Origin: Cucumis sativus
Taxonomy: Eukaryota > Streptophyta > Magnoliopsida > Cucurbitales > Cucurbitaceae
Direction of reading: 5' to 3'
DNA: 64,000 bases
NCBI RefSeq assembly: GCF_000004075.3
Contig: NC_026659.2
Coordinates: forward strand, 25,872,272-25,936,271
Part shown: piece after piece, positions 1-13,534 of the stretch
Layout: each line of letters opens with the position of its first letter
Position numbering within the stretch: position 1 is the first letter of the stretch
The notes under the pieces: model-generated
Database searches by the model: none
What the model was told of the DNA's origin: nothing
Seen by the model: only the letters and a program-made list of their open reading frames with translations
Made by a program: the position numbers and the translations under genes

Positions 1-457
1 ATACTTTGTCATTTTTAAAAAAAGAAAATTATACTATATCATTGATCTACTTGCATCTCTTTTGATCATAAAGAGAAAAGATATTATTTTTCTTTAAATT
101 TAGTAGTGTGACAACTTATGATTGAATACTGGAGTATGCTATGTAGAAATATGAACATTCTAAACAAACCGAAATATTTTTGTATAAATAATATTAGATA
201 GGTATCATTTATATGTATACATAGAGCTAAAAATAAATAAATAAAATAACTTTCCATGATTGCACTCACAGTCTGACACTAAAGGTCCAAAGAAAGTTTA
301 ATGGCAGTCTCTGTTATTGCTCTCTTTGACCAACTTTTTTTGTGTTCATTTTAACTCAGCTCTTCCTTCAATTACTATTACCGTAATTTCTTTTTCTCAG
401 TCTAAAGTGAGGAGTGTTAGTGTTTGGAAGAGCGATCAAACGAAACATCATAGTTGG

Positions 458-461
<4 letters not shown>

Positions 462-499
<38 letters not shown>
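462..499. repeat. AT dinucleotide microsatellite (about 19 units)
   Basis: This is an uninterrupted alternation of A and T over about 38 bases, the longest pure AT microsatellite in the first 20 kb. It is likely to vary in length between individuals. Confidence 0.95.
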
Positions 500-502
<3 letters not shown>

Positions 503-902
503 CAACGATGACCTTTTAGGTGAGACGTCAAAAGTGTAAAAGCCTAGTAAATTTTATGTATAAACTATAGATAATATCATATAGTAACTATGAAACTATG
601 TATATATGAAGGTTCATTGTCCCTTAACTGTTAAGTAGATTGATATAATATATTATTTTTTTAATTCAACACTAAACCCATAAAAACCCCAAGATACCAA
701 GAACAAGAACAAAATACAACACCACATGGAATAACACAAAGGGTTGAAAAGAATAATCTCTCTCAAAACAAAGCGTTATTATTATTTATTATCTCCATTG
801 GGGTTGTGATAATATTAATGGTATGAACGTACAAAGAGTTGAATTTGGAGACATAAATGTCAGTGAAGGAAGCAAAATGCAGATTTGATGAGGATGATGA
901 TC

Positions 903-929
903 TATATATATATATATATATATATATAT
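903..929. repeat. TA dinucleotide microsatellite
   Basis: An uninterrupted TA run of about 27 bases, 400 bases from the longer AT tract at 462-499. Confidence 0.93.
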
Positions 930-3900
930 TAATTATAAGAGCAATTGTCACCTTCAAAGAAATTATATATAAGCTCTATATATACACCATCAAAGTAGGC
1001 CATAACTTCGATTTTAAATAGTTCCAATTAGAAACACCTTAAGACTAATGTGTTAAGTTAAATTCCCTTTCGTATTTTCCTTGTTTGAGAGTGGAGAAAA
1101 AGGTATCAATGGTTACTTTAACAGAATGGTGAGTGATTTGTGCGTGGGCTGTAGATTTTCTGTAAATTCTTACATTCTTTTAGTTTTATTGGTTAGCTTT
1201 CTCAATTGCTTTTTTTTTTCTTTTCGTATTTAGAAATGGGCAGTTCTTCCCAAACAGATAATTTTTTAAAAAGAATTGATTTAGTGGGTGGACACAAAAC
1301 ATTAATTTTGTTGTTGGGGTACATAGTTGAAACAAAAAACAGAGACATAAACTGAGAGGGTGGAATGGGAAAAGGAAGAATTTTTAGGTATGGGGGAAGA
1401 AAAAAGGGCCAATGGGTCAAAGATTTTATGTATATATAATATACACATTATTATCAAACTGATCATCAAAACTTTGAATATATCATCTCATATCCATTCT
1501 TATCTCTTACATTAAAAGTACTGAAAAATAAAAAAATAGAAATACAAAACACTGTTCCTATCCCATACTTCTGTCCCCATCTTTTGTTTTCTGGGTATAA
1601 TTGTGAGGGTAGTTTTGGTAATTTTTACAAGATTAGGGTAAAAAAAAAAGCTTGTTTTTTAGCAAGACACAAACTGGCAAAAGAAGCAGGCTTTTTTTAC
1701 AGTTAGGGTTGCTTACAACTTTTAAGAGTCGGTAAAAATTTGTTACTGCAGGTTGGAATTAAAGGAATTGAGATGTTGATATATTTTTTTGTTGGGGCAT
1801 TAGATATTGGGATGAGCTTCCTGTATATATACACACTCTCTCTGCAGATAACCTTTTGTTCTTCTCAGTAAAAAACAACGCCAAACTTCATGTTTTTATT
1901 TGTTTTATATAATTAGGTTTTTCTCTTGTTTTTACTTACACTCTCTCTTCTTTTATTAGTTATTATAATCAAATTAGATTGTAAACATTATAGCAAATAA
2001 CTTAGTTAATTATAATTGTAACACATGAATGGTTATTAAAATTATGGAGAGTTTTATATTATATTGTAATCAAATATTACAAGTTATATAATTGTTGAGA
2101 AGAAGGTGGATTGAGTTTTGTTGAAAAGGGAGAGTTGCAAAAGGTGAGTGCAAAAAGTTGGTAAGCAGTAAGCTCCCATTATTTAATTATTCGTAGAACA
2201 ACAAACCCTTACTTCAATTTGTATCATATTACTTGAAAGGTGTAGTATTATTATTATTACTACTACCTGGTCTCAAACAAAACTTCACTCTAAAAAATAC
2301 AATTCTTCAAATGGGTTCTTTTCCTTCAAGAAAATTATCACAAATAAGAATGTTTTGATGGAGTTTTTAAAATTTAGAATGTAATTGAAATAGGTTTTCA
2401 AATGTTTAATTAAAAACTAAATATTTATACAAAAATTTGAGTGTTTTTGATAACTACGTAAAATTATTATGGATTAAAACTACATCAACACCAAAACTAA
2501 GTCTTAGTTCTTGAATCTTTTAGAATGAATGTATTTACCCTTTGAATATATCCCTTTGAATTTTTAAAATATATTTTAGTTATTGAGTTATTAGGATTAG
2601 GTTTAAAAGGTCTATTCAAGTGTTTTTTTGTCCTTTAGATATCTCTTAAATAATTAGATGACATTTTAAAGTGGAAAATAAGTTTAAAAATGATCAAAGA
2701 AATAAATTTTCTAATTTAAAAATAATTAAAAGAAACTATATATTACAAATATTTTTAAAAATTCAGCCAGTAAAACGGTTATATTATTCTTAAAAATTTA
2801 AATACTAAAAAAAGATATATTTTGAAAACTTAAAAGATGAAGACACCTTATCTTCAAGATTGGAGCAGGAGAAGGGAATTTCTCCTATTTTTTTCTCATA
2901 TATAACACAAAAACCTTTTATGGATTATTGAAGACATGGTAGCAACCAGGTAGTAAATAATAAATTGAAGGATATAATAGAGAGGGTAAATAATTAATGG
3001 GTAAAAAGAGAAGACAAAATGGGAAAATGGCTTTGATATTTGTGTCAAATAATGCTATATCTATACATTTATTTAATTTAATTTATTCTACTTTTACGTA
3101 TGTTATTGTAACTTTTAAAGTACTATATATATAATATATATATATAAATTTTTTGGAAGGTGGAAATAATAGTGATAGTATATATGCATGTGCAAAGTTA
3201 AGAGCTGGACACCAATGAACCAAAAACTTAGGTAGCCCTCACTATTACCATGCAAAATTATCAGCCTTTCAAAAGAGAGATATTAAAAGAAAAGAAACAA
3301 ATTAAAGTTCATATTGAAAGAAAAAAGTTGATTGTGATGGATTGGAGTTTTTGAATGTGGTAAAGAAAAGAAAAAAGAAAAGAAAAACAGAAAAATCAAA
3401 TGCCTAAAAAGGGCTCTGTCATCATATTTTGAGTTGAAAAAGACTTCTCAATTTCTCCATTCTATTGTCCCTCTCTTTCCCACCCTCTTTCTTAACATTG
3501 AAAAAATAACCCTAATCAACATAACAAACAAACAAAGTAACTATAAAGGAGTTTGGTGTGTAGAGAAGATTTGTGTGTATACATAAAATACCCTCTCTAT
3601 AAATATACATATATTTTGATTGATATTATTATTATATGGTTCTTGGATTTATAAAACTTTCCCATGGTTTCTTCACGTGACCAAATTGTTGACTCATCTT
3701 ATCATACCCACCCTAAAATAAGCATATTTGAATCATCTAGCAACTAGCTAGCTTGTTCAAAGTATCGTTAGTCATAATTATTTTGACATATTTTGTTTTT
3801 ACTCGTCTCTAAGTTTCAACTTGTGAGATGTTGATTAGATATGAATGGTTTAAAACAACATCAAATTATTAGTTTTATTTTAATTTATTTAATATTTTTC

Positions 3901-6900
3901 AGGTAATTTTATTGTCTTTTCATGACATAGTAAAGTGGAGGTATAGCTAGGTTTGTCACATTTTAATATATGATATCTAATTAGATGTGTCATTAGGGTT
4001 TTCATTAATTAGAGACTATTTAAAGCCTTCTCGTTATGTTTGTTTGATTGATGAATTGAATTTTGGTTTTTGAGCTCTTTCTTTCAAGTTTAATTAAAAA
4101 AGCTTCTTGAATTTAACCATTCATGTGTTTAATAATTAATTCATCCAAAAAAAACATTCAAAAGTTGATCATCTCATTTTGTAGGAGTGTTTGAATCTTC
4201 GGCCAAAAAAAATGTTCTTTTCATCTCAAGGGCTCTAATCAATTTAAACTTGGAATAATTGGCATATATATACACATGTATGTTTTAGATTTGATGTATG
4301 TGAGTGTAGAGAAAGTAGTTGGGGGATGTGGGAAAGGGATTTGTTGATGATGTTGGAAGCTTTAGTGAACAGTGGTTTGATAGTGACACCATTATTATTA
4401 TTATAAATATATATTATTGAAGTTGTTAATATATTATAAGGTTGTAAGAGGGCATAGGGAGATGGAATTGGCATCTTCAGCGCCAGCTCTCTGTATAGCT
4501 TCAGGACAACTTGACTGTGTTTCGTGGGACACCATCCCTCTGAGTGTGTGATACTGAGATTGCTCTATGTGTTATTTTATTTTAACACTTCTATTATAGT
4601 TTACTCTATGTTTTAAAACTAAAACTAACGATAAAGTTTGAGTTACGGTGCTAATAGCGCTGTCTACAAAGAGAGATGTGCTTTGGAGTGAGTCTTTTTT
4701 ACACTCTACTCTAAAGCTACAGCAACCTTTTGAAGAGATTTTGTTTAGTAGCTAAAATCTGATCTCATGAAGCTCTATTACTTTCAAATGCTTTCTTACT
4801 CTCTTGTACTTACTTTAATATTTATGCCAAAACCCCACATATATATTTTCTTTTTTCCTTTTTCTTTTCAAGTTGTATGATCAAATCCCCCAATTATATA
4901 CATACATTCACTATCAGAACACTGTTTCTTAATTCTTTCTTTTTCTTCCCTACAATTTAAAGTGGGAATCTTTAACTTTTTCGATCTCATACCAAAATTC
5001 AACCCCATCGAACCGTATACACCCCTCTTATGAAAGTGCACTTTAATTATTATTCTCTCAATAAAATGAAATGGATAATAAAAGTGAATGTGACGATTAT
5101 TTTGTTGGCAAAAAAAGTTATGATTTAACAACAGAAAAAAAAAAACTAAATGTAAAAAATTATTACAAAGACAGATCAAATCTCTTTCACCAATGACAAT
5201 AGCTCTCGTATTATTAAAATACTTGCTCACTTGATCCACCAATACACCAAGCATAAAGTGATTCTTCAACTTTTTCAAATGTTAGACAATTACATTTTTA
5301 GTATTTTGTAAAAAAACCAACAAAGTGATAGTCATTTTTTTTCTCTGAGGAGGTGTGTTCAAATCATCATATGCTTTTATTTGTTGCACTGAAAAACATG
5401 TTAGAATCAATCCATATAATCTTATATTTTCTAGATAATCGATATGTACCGTTTTAAATTAGCTAAACATTTCTCACTTCGTGTATATATATAATTTTTC
5501 AACTAGTTCAAGTGAGAATGGTAGATTTTTTGAAGTTTTGTGTATAGTAGTTTTTAAGAAAAAGATTCACAAGATAAAAGAGATGGAGATACACCAAAAT
5601 CTCACTCCAAAACCAAAAGTGATGGGGGCATTGATTAGAGAAAATTTGTGTATTGTTTAATGCTGATGTTCTCCCAAAATCTTCTCTCTTGCAGTAGTTG
5701 GGTTGGACCTAATGAAAATTTCAAGGCCCATTTTTCTTATTCCTTCATCTTATTATTTTCTACATTTGAAAGAAAAAAAAGTAGAAGAAGAACTGGTAAA
5801 GGAGGATGTGAATTATACTGAATGGTTTTTTGCTGTCTTCTCCACACAGAAGAAACATTAGAAATTGGAATCCAGTGTTAGGGCACTATCAAATGGAGAG
5901 CCCACCACATCAAACAGTATAAATTAATCATTTAACCAAAAAAAAAAAAAAAACCATAAGGCTTTCTACCCAGACCCCCCCTTACCCCCACATTCAATTT
6001 TTTCATTCTACTTTCCTTTCCTTTTTTTTCTGTGTCCAGAAAATTATTAAAGCTAATTACTATTACACTATTGTTCATACAAAATTTTGGAAGAGAGTGT
6101 AACATACTTAATTAGGAAAGTTTAATATTTAAATGGATATAATTAACCACAAATTGGTATTATCATTATGGGGTTTAGCTTTAATATTTTCTGTTTTTTA
6201 AACCCATGTGAAAGTTATTCAATTAAATTTTTTCTGTTTAAAGAGGTTAATTTTTTGAAAATATAATTAAGATTTTGGAACTTTAATATTGTTTCAACAA
6301 TTTTAATTTTTGTTATCTGATTAATATCATCTCAATGACTCACCCTTTAATGAACAAGTTCATCAAATTTAGTTTGAAGCATAAATTCTCAAGCCTTTTA
6401 GAGCTATGCATGAAATAAAAGAATGACAAAAGCTTATTGGATAAAGTGAAAATTGGCCCAGATATACACACACACACACACCATAATATATCTAGAGGAT
6501 CTGGGCTACTCATGTCTCCTAAGATGCCCCAACAAAACCAATATTCTCTATACCTTAAAGAAAAAAACCTAAACAAAATTTTGAGTTAAATATATATATA
6601 TAATTCAACAAGAAACAGATGATGTATGCGATTTCTATGTTAACAAATGAAAGCTTAAAAATTATTGAACCGACAAACATACAATAATGTTTGACATGGT
6701 GATGTCAAAATATCAATTATACAACTTAATTGTAAAGAAGTGATCTTTTTCATTTTTTTTTCTTCAAATGATGTGAGTGGAGAATGATTATAATTACCCA
6801 CTTTAGCAAAATTAAAATGAACATCATTGCTAAGACATGGCCTGCATATCCTTATTTTTTTCCCTTTTCTTCAAATTTGAAATTTTGAAATTTTGAAAAT

Positions 6901-7228
6901 GTCTATCGTTTGACCTCTCTCTCTATATATAAATATATTTCATTGTTTTCTTCAAATACTTTTTTTTTAAAAAAAAATAAGTAAATAGAACGGATAGAAG
7001 AAGTTGGCTGAGGCATTATATGTATTAAGTAAAATGCTAAAATAGTAATGAACATTGACATTATATTATAATTATAAAGTATAGTTTGAAATTAAAAGGG
7101 TTGGCTTTTGCTCGATATACATTATCTATATATATAATATAATATGATTTGGTTTACATTATGTAATAAATAAATAAGCATATATGTTTATATATAAAGA
7201 AAAATGTAGATAAGGGTCAGAAATTAGG

Positions 7229-7408
7229 ATGGAAGGCACGATGAAAGAGTCGGAGTTTATGATGTGGGGATTAATTCATGACGCCAAAGTGCACGGCCAA
7301 CTCCATGGCGGGGCCGACGGCCGGCCACTTAGGGTCAACTTGTTGCTACCTTTCAACTTATATTTTCCACCCCACTTACTAATAATAATCCATTTCATTT
7401 CTATATAA
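7229..7408 (+). CDS. Possible 59-codon small ORF in a GC-rich island
   Basis: An ATG-to-TAA frame of 59 codons coincides with the only clearly GC-rich island (about 7225-7340) in the first 10 kb. The product would begin MEGTMKESEF, carry a Gly/His-rich middle (HGQLHGGADG) and end in a hydrophobic, low-complexity tail. I do not recognise it. The first 40 codons have base composition unlike the surroundings, which is why I list it; the last 20 codons drift back to AT-rich spacer, which argues against a real protein. Alternatives are a promoter-like or regulatory island, a remnant exon, or chance. Confidence 0.2.
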   Translation: MEGTMKESEFMMWGLIHDAKVHGQLHGGADGRPLRVNLLLPFNLYFPPHLLIIIHFISI

Positions 7409-10400
7409 CAATCACATAAACGTGACGAAGTATTTGAAATATTGAAAACATTTTCATTACTTTTTTTTCTTTTTCTTAAAAGAATGTTTACTATTTAAAT
7501 CTTCTATATGTACACACACACAAATGTGTTCATGCATGTATGTAAATAGTGTGTGTGTTTATTCATATATAGTTGATGGTAGAGATGTTTCTCTCTTCTT
7601 GTGTGTCCTTCAAGGCTGTTATTATTAGGAGTGTTACTAAAGTATAGCAATTAGGTTTAGAGTATTAACAAAATTTAGTGCAATGCATTGGATTAAATAA
7701 AAGAATAATAATAGTGAATTTTTAAGAGAGGAAAACCATTTCTAATATGAATTAAGTCTAAAACAAAAAACAATATCACTACAATGATAAGAGTTTTTTT
7801 TTTTTTTTTTTTCTTTCACAAGAAACCAAAGGTAGAGGGTTAGTATAGTAGGTGCACCACAAACACAATTTTATAAAACATAAAATGTAGGTGCATGGAA
7901 CTAGAAGAAGCTCAAAAAGTTGTATGCAAAAAAGAATAGGTTAGAGAGGAAATATTTAAATATTTTTAATAAAAGTATGTTACAAATAGATTTTGTTTAT
8001 ATTAGCAATATAAATAATCTTTAACACTATTGTTATAACCTTAATTATTGTAATTACATTTTAAAAAGGGATACTCATTGTAATTATATTTTTATTATTT
8101 ATTTTAATTTTCAGGGACATTCTTAGTTTATTTTAATTAGTGGAATTAGGTAAAAGTCTTTATCAATTATTTATTTGAAATTATAATTAATACAATTTTC
8201 AAAATTTAAGGATAAGTTATTAGTTATAAATTGATTTTTAAATTAGTTATAGAAAATAAGTGTGTTGAGAAGAGATATTCAAATCTACGTATGTTTATTT
8301 ATTTATTTGCTATAAAAGATTGTGGTTCAAATTTTTCCATCATATCACACAATTGGAAAAAGTTAGAACCTAGTGTGGATATATTTCATACTAAAAAAAG
8401 TAATTTAATTTTGAAAAACAATTCAAACTTTTAAATTCAACACTTCAAGATTAATTATTTGAAGAAATTAGATAGATAAAATTAAAAAGGATATGTGCTT
8501 ATAAGTATGCTTAATTTAATTATCTTGTGGGAGATTGTACGTATCACACCTAGGTTTTCCAATATTTGGAAAGAACTAATAAAAGGTGCTTAATTATGAA
8601 AGTGATTTTGCTTATTATAGATAATGATGATGACAATAAAAAAAGAAATATATGATATATATTATTTATGAAAGTCTTAGAGGATAATAGATGAAATTAA
8701 AGTTGATGTTGTCACAAGAGAGACATAAAAGCCACTGACCTTTTACGAGTTCAAGTTCTTCCAAAACTATTTTAATAAACCCTCTCTCTCTCTGTTTTTT
8801 AAATTACAAAAAATAGTTGTATGATCATTTAGGTTATCCTAATTAAATTAAACTTTTAATACTATTCTTCATCTTTTTTTTAAAGAAAATAATCTCTCTA
8901 CTCTTCTTCCCATTTTAATTTATTTTAGTTTTTATATTTTCAATTTTATTTCATGGATAACATCTCATTCATACATATATATATATATATGTAATGTTTA
9001 TAAATACATATTTTATATGAACACTTATTAAATTTAATAATTGTATTCGCTACCTAGAATTTCTATTTAAAAAATGACTTAAATTTACATAGCGTTCAAA
9101 AAGGGCTATTTTATGATTTAGAATTAATTTAATTTAGATTTAGATTTAATTATATCATATTTATTTTTAAAGTAATACAATTTATATTGTTCTATATGTT
9201 ATTTTTCTCAACAAAATTACATATTATAATACTCTAAGAGTAGTATGAAATTAAATACCAAGTAAAATGAAATTTTGAATAGAACTTAGTGATACATATG
9301 ATTATTGACCACATTTATTTTAATTATATATATAAAAAAAGGACAAAAACTTAAACTATAGATATTTCAACCTAATTTTTTAAAAAACTCATGTTTCAAG
9401 AAAGTTTAGGCATCCAAAATTTTTGAAGCATCTAAAAATATTTGCCAATCATTTAATACCATGATACCATAAAACAAGTAATATAGTGTATGAAAATTAA
9501 AAAAAGGTCATAGTAAGTTAATAAACTGATTTACTATGTGGATAAGCATTTCCCTGCCATCTTGTTTGTCAAAAGGTTAATTATATGGCTAAATATATAT
9601 ATATATATATATGACAAGGACTTTTGAAATTTATGAATGAATAGGAACAAAATCTGCTTTTGGAATCACAAAGTAACAGTGACAAAAATCAGGCTCATAT
9701 ATATGTATACATATCTATAGAACAATCTAGCTACTGAATAATCCTAATTACTTTCTTTTGGGCATCTAAATCTTAAAGCTTTTCACCAACAAATGATGCT
9801 CCTACCTCACCTAATGCTTTTCACATAACTCTGCATTACTATATCCTATTAATTTCTTTGAAAACAAAAACATTTAGAATTTAAAACCACCCTCTTGGAA
9901 GTAAAAAAAAATAATAAAAAATCAAAATGAACTAAATTGTCTTTTTGACGAAACTCTAATTTTTTTTATAATTTTAATACATTAAAAAATATTTAAAAAA
10001 TTGCTTCAAAAGTGATTATGAATCTAATAAAGAATAATTTTTGTAATTTGTAAAAATTGACTAAAGCTTTTTGAAGTAAATTGCTATCAAATGAGTTTAG
10101 TAGCTTAGGTATATTAACATAATTTTACTTGATTGTACTAAAACAAAAATAATTTAGTAACATAAACTTTAGAAGCCAAAAGTTTTTTTTAAAAAAAAAA
10201 ACTTCTTAATCATATTTAAAATCAGGCAAGGAAATAGTATTTAAAGGTGAAAAGAAAAGAGTGGGAATAAATTAAATTGAAAGTAAGGAAGAAGCTTAAT
10301 ATCAGGGGATAGTGACTTAATTCCAAGGACCAATGAAAAGATATTTATAAGTTTGAAGTGGGGCCAAATTCAAGGTCGGCCACGCAAATATTAGGCCGAA

Positions 10401-10875
10401 TAATTTCCATCCTCTATGCAAAGCTGATTTGTCATCTTCTCTTTATTCTTTACATTTATTTATTTCATTTTAAACCTAATCAAAGGAAAAAAGAAATACA
10501 AAAACTTTATAATTAAATTTAATTATAATGACCCCTTGACGTCTGGTCTAATGTTTTACACAAAAACCAAAGCCCAAAATTTTATATATATTTTTTTAAA
10601 AAAAGACATATATATCTAGTCAGCTTTTTTGCCTCACGTCAGCCTTTAAAATAATTACTCAAAAATTCGAGCCGCTGCTTCTCTTTCTCAAGTAGCTGCA
10701 CGATGGCTTGAAGGGTTACCCTTTCTTATTTCCCTTTTGATTTTTGTGGTGCATAAATATGACACACTTATTTTCTAATTTTCCCCACAAATTTTTATTG
10801 AACTTTTCTTTTTCTTGCAATAGGTAGAGGGAGAGGGAAAGAGAAAGAGAAACTAAAAATAAAAATTGAAGAAAA
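7409..10875. other. AT-rich intergenic spacer 5' of the WAT1 gene
   Basis: No gene is supportable. It contains a poly-T run near 7796-7812, an AT tract at about 9593-9612, and a purine-rich stretch just before 10876 that is probably the 5' UTR of the transporter. Several TATA-like stretches lie within 300 bases of that start (for example near 10580-10590), so the promoter of the transporter is probably in the last few hundred bases. Confidence 0.5.
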
Positions 10876-13534
10876 ATGATAATGGAAGTAAAGGGAGGAG
10901 GAATATTGGAAATGGTGGTTCCATTTTTAGCTATGGTCACCATGGAGGGTTGCACAATTGCATTAACAATATTGGCTAAAACAGCCATTACTTATGGAAT
11001 GTCTACTTTTGTTTTTGTTGTTTATACAAATGCTGTTGCTTCCATCATTCTTCTTCCTTATTCCTTCATCTTTCATTACAATCAAAGGTGATAAATTATT
11101 CCCTCTTCTTTCTCTCTCTCTCTCTCTAGTTTATAAATTTCACTCAAAGTTTAAAACTTTACCTTCTTTTTTAATTTAAACTTTTTGCAGATTGGAATTT
11201 CAACAATCTTTGTTTTCCTTTCCTCTTCTCCTTCGAGTTTTCCTCTTGGGTTTAACTGGGTTCGTCTTCTTACTCTACTCTTTCTCTCTATATCTTTACT
11301 CCAAGTAGCTTAAGGAAAGATAAATTATTTAAGAGATAGGTAGAGTAATGTCGTAATTCACGATGTTCTGTGATATCGTTGGATGTATGAGAGATGTATT
11401 CAGGGTTATTGCACCCATTTGTTTTGCAACTCAGCGTGATGGTTAATTGTTGGAGTATTTTGATTTTGTTATCTGGGTACTTGACAAAGAATTAAATCTT
11501 GTTGTTTGGCTTTAAGTTTAGAAACCTCGTTATATGTAGACCTTCTAATAAGTTATTCTCTCTGTGTTCATTGGTGTAGCAAACATATTGGCAGTGAATT
11601 GTGTAATTTTGTTTTTTACCAATTTCCTTTCTGTTTATGTTTTTCTTGTTGATTTTATAACAACGGTTCAACATCACTATTCATTCTTCTTATTTTTAAA
11701 ATTTTTCATTTTTTTTTTCTAACTTTTGTCGTGTGGTTGGAGTTAGACTGAAAAAAAAAAACAATAAAAATAATAATAAACAAGTGGAATTTATGATCAA
11801 CGTAAGTATTACTCATCAAAAAATAATAATCTTAATTAGTTTAGTTGGGCTTGATCCTTTTCCTGTTTGACATAGACAATGGCCCGGATCATTAAATTGT
11901 ATTTGACTTTTAAGCTCAATACAAAATTTTACCTATTTTAATAATTTGGAGAGGTGAAATTTTGGTATAAATCAGTTTATATTACACACCAATGCATTGT
12001 AATATTTACTGATATGACATGAAGAGGTTAAAAAAAATGTATATTGAAATTGATCTTTTGGACTTTGTAGGATATGTATATCTCAAAACCTAGCATTTTT
12101 GGGCCTAAGTTACAGCTCTCCCATTGTTGTATGTGCAATGGGTCTTATGCTTCCGGCCATTTCCTTCCTACTCTCAATCCTTCTCGGGTAATTATCTATA
12201 CGATCTTGAGCAAAGTTTCACTGACATAACATGGTACGATTGAAAAGAGAAAAAATAACAATTATTTGATTTTTCAGGAAGACAAAAATGGAGTGGAAAA
12301 ATCCCAACTTCATAACAAAAGTGGTTGGGACAGTTATTTCAGTTGTAGGAGCAACATGCGAAGAAGTTTACCTAGGCCCAACTGTACGGCAACATCCATC
12401 TTCTTCGACACATTTACAGTTTAAACAGAAGCTTTTGGTGTTTACTTCAACCACAGATCGTTGGATTTTTGGTGGCCTTTTATTAGCAGCTGCTACATTA
12501 TGTGTCTCTATATGGAACATTATTCAGGTTAACAACAACAATAATAATAATATTCTTTTTTATTATTTTTATACACAATAACCCATGTGTGTGTGTGTTT
12601 TTAACATATATATACTTTTTTTCTTTTTTGTTTGATTAGTTGGGAGTTGTAAAACAGTACTCGCAAGTGATGAAAGTTGGCTCATTTTATAGTATAGTGG
12701 GCACATTTATGTCAGCAATTGTGGCTTACTTTGTTGTCAATGATTCAAGTGCATGGACAGTCAAATCTAGCTTCGACCTCTATCTCATCATTGCAACTGT
12801 AAGAACTAAAAATAAGGAATTAATTGATGTTGATGATATTGATATGATAAATTTGTTGTTACGTAAAGTAGAAATTAAACCAGACCGTTGATTTTAGGTG
12901 AAAATTTTTGCAGGGAACTTTTAGCGGTTTGATTCGAAATCGAGTGCAAATATGGTGCATGCAAAAGAAAGGGCCGTATTATGTGCCCATGTTTAAGCCT
13001 TTTGGTATTCTGTTTGCTACCTTCTTTGGTGCCACCTTCTTTGGCGACACTTTTCACTACGGAAGGTACAGTTTTTGTTACTTTTAGGTTGAAAAATACT
13101 TGATTGCATCCTCTGTTACATGATTCTTTTTTCTCAACAATGAAAGGTACAACTATCATAATTACTTAGGTCGAAAAATACTTGAATATATCAAGGCTGC
13201 ATCATTTTTCCTTTTTTTTTTTTGTACCGCAGTCCAGTCGTCCAATTATAGTTTTTTACATGTAATGCCAAAAGATAAATGTAACTTAGGATTCAAAGTA
13301 ACTTTTTCTTGTTGTTGTGCTGATGGAAGTGAGATTGTTTTTCTCTTTTGTTTGGTATGATTGGGCAGTGTGATGGCAGCATTTATAGCTGGAATGGGGT
13401 ATTTAACAGTAATGTGGGGGCAAATTAACGAAGATCGTGGAGTAGGAAAAGACAAAGATATTAACAAGAACAATGATGATTCATTGTCTTCAGCCAAAGT
13501 TCCACTTCTTGATGATGAAGAATCAAATGTGTAA
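10876..13534 (+). CDS. WAT1-related / UMAMIT-type EamA transporter
   Basis: Seven exons: 10876-11087, 11191-11259, 12071-12187, 12278-12527, 12640-12798, 12914-13065 and 13369-13534, all GT-AG, giving 374 residues. It is a plant drug/metabolite-exporter family protein with two EamA repeats and about ten membrane helices; family members move amino acids or auxin across the plasma membrane, tonoplast or ER. The N-terminus (VPFLAMVTMEGCTIALTILA) is helix 1; the signature KGPYYVPMFKPFGI lies before helix 9; the tail is charged and ends in a PLLDDEES-type acidic stretch. Wording of several segments (SSPIVVCAMGL, MKVGSFYSIVGT) resembles Arabidopsis At1g70260 (UMAMIT36/RTP1, an ER protein in pathogen susceptibility), from memory. 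Length is normal for the family. Substrate cannot be read from sequence. Confidence 0.95.

Larger units (their letters stand above)
1..7200. other. AT-rich intergenic spacer
   Basis: I see no supportable gene here. The stretch is AT-rich with many stops in all frames. It holds two long AT dinucleotide tracts (about 462-499 and 903-929), a short CA tract near 6466-6480, and many A or T homopolymers. The open frames present are short, low-complexity and mostly start or end inside these tracts. A pri-miRNA or lncRNA could hide here, but I found no match to the conserved plant miRNAs I know. Confidence 0.6.
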
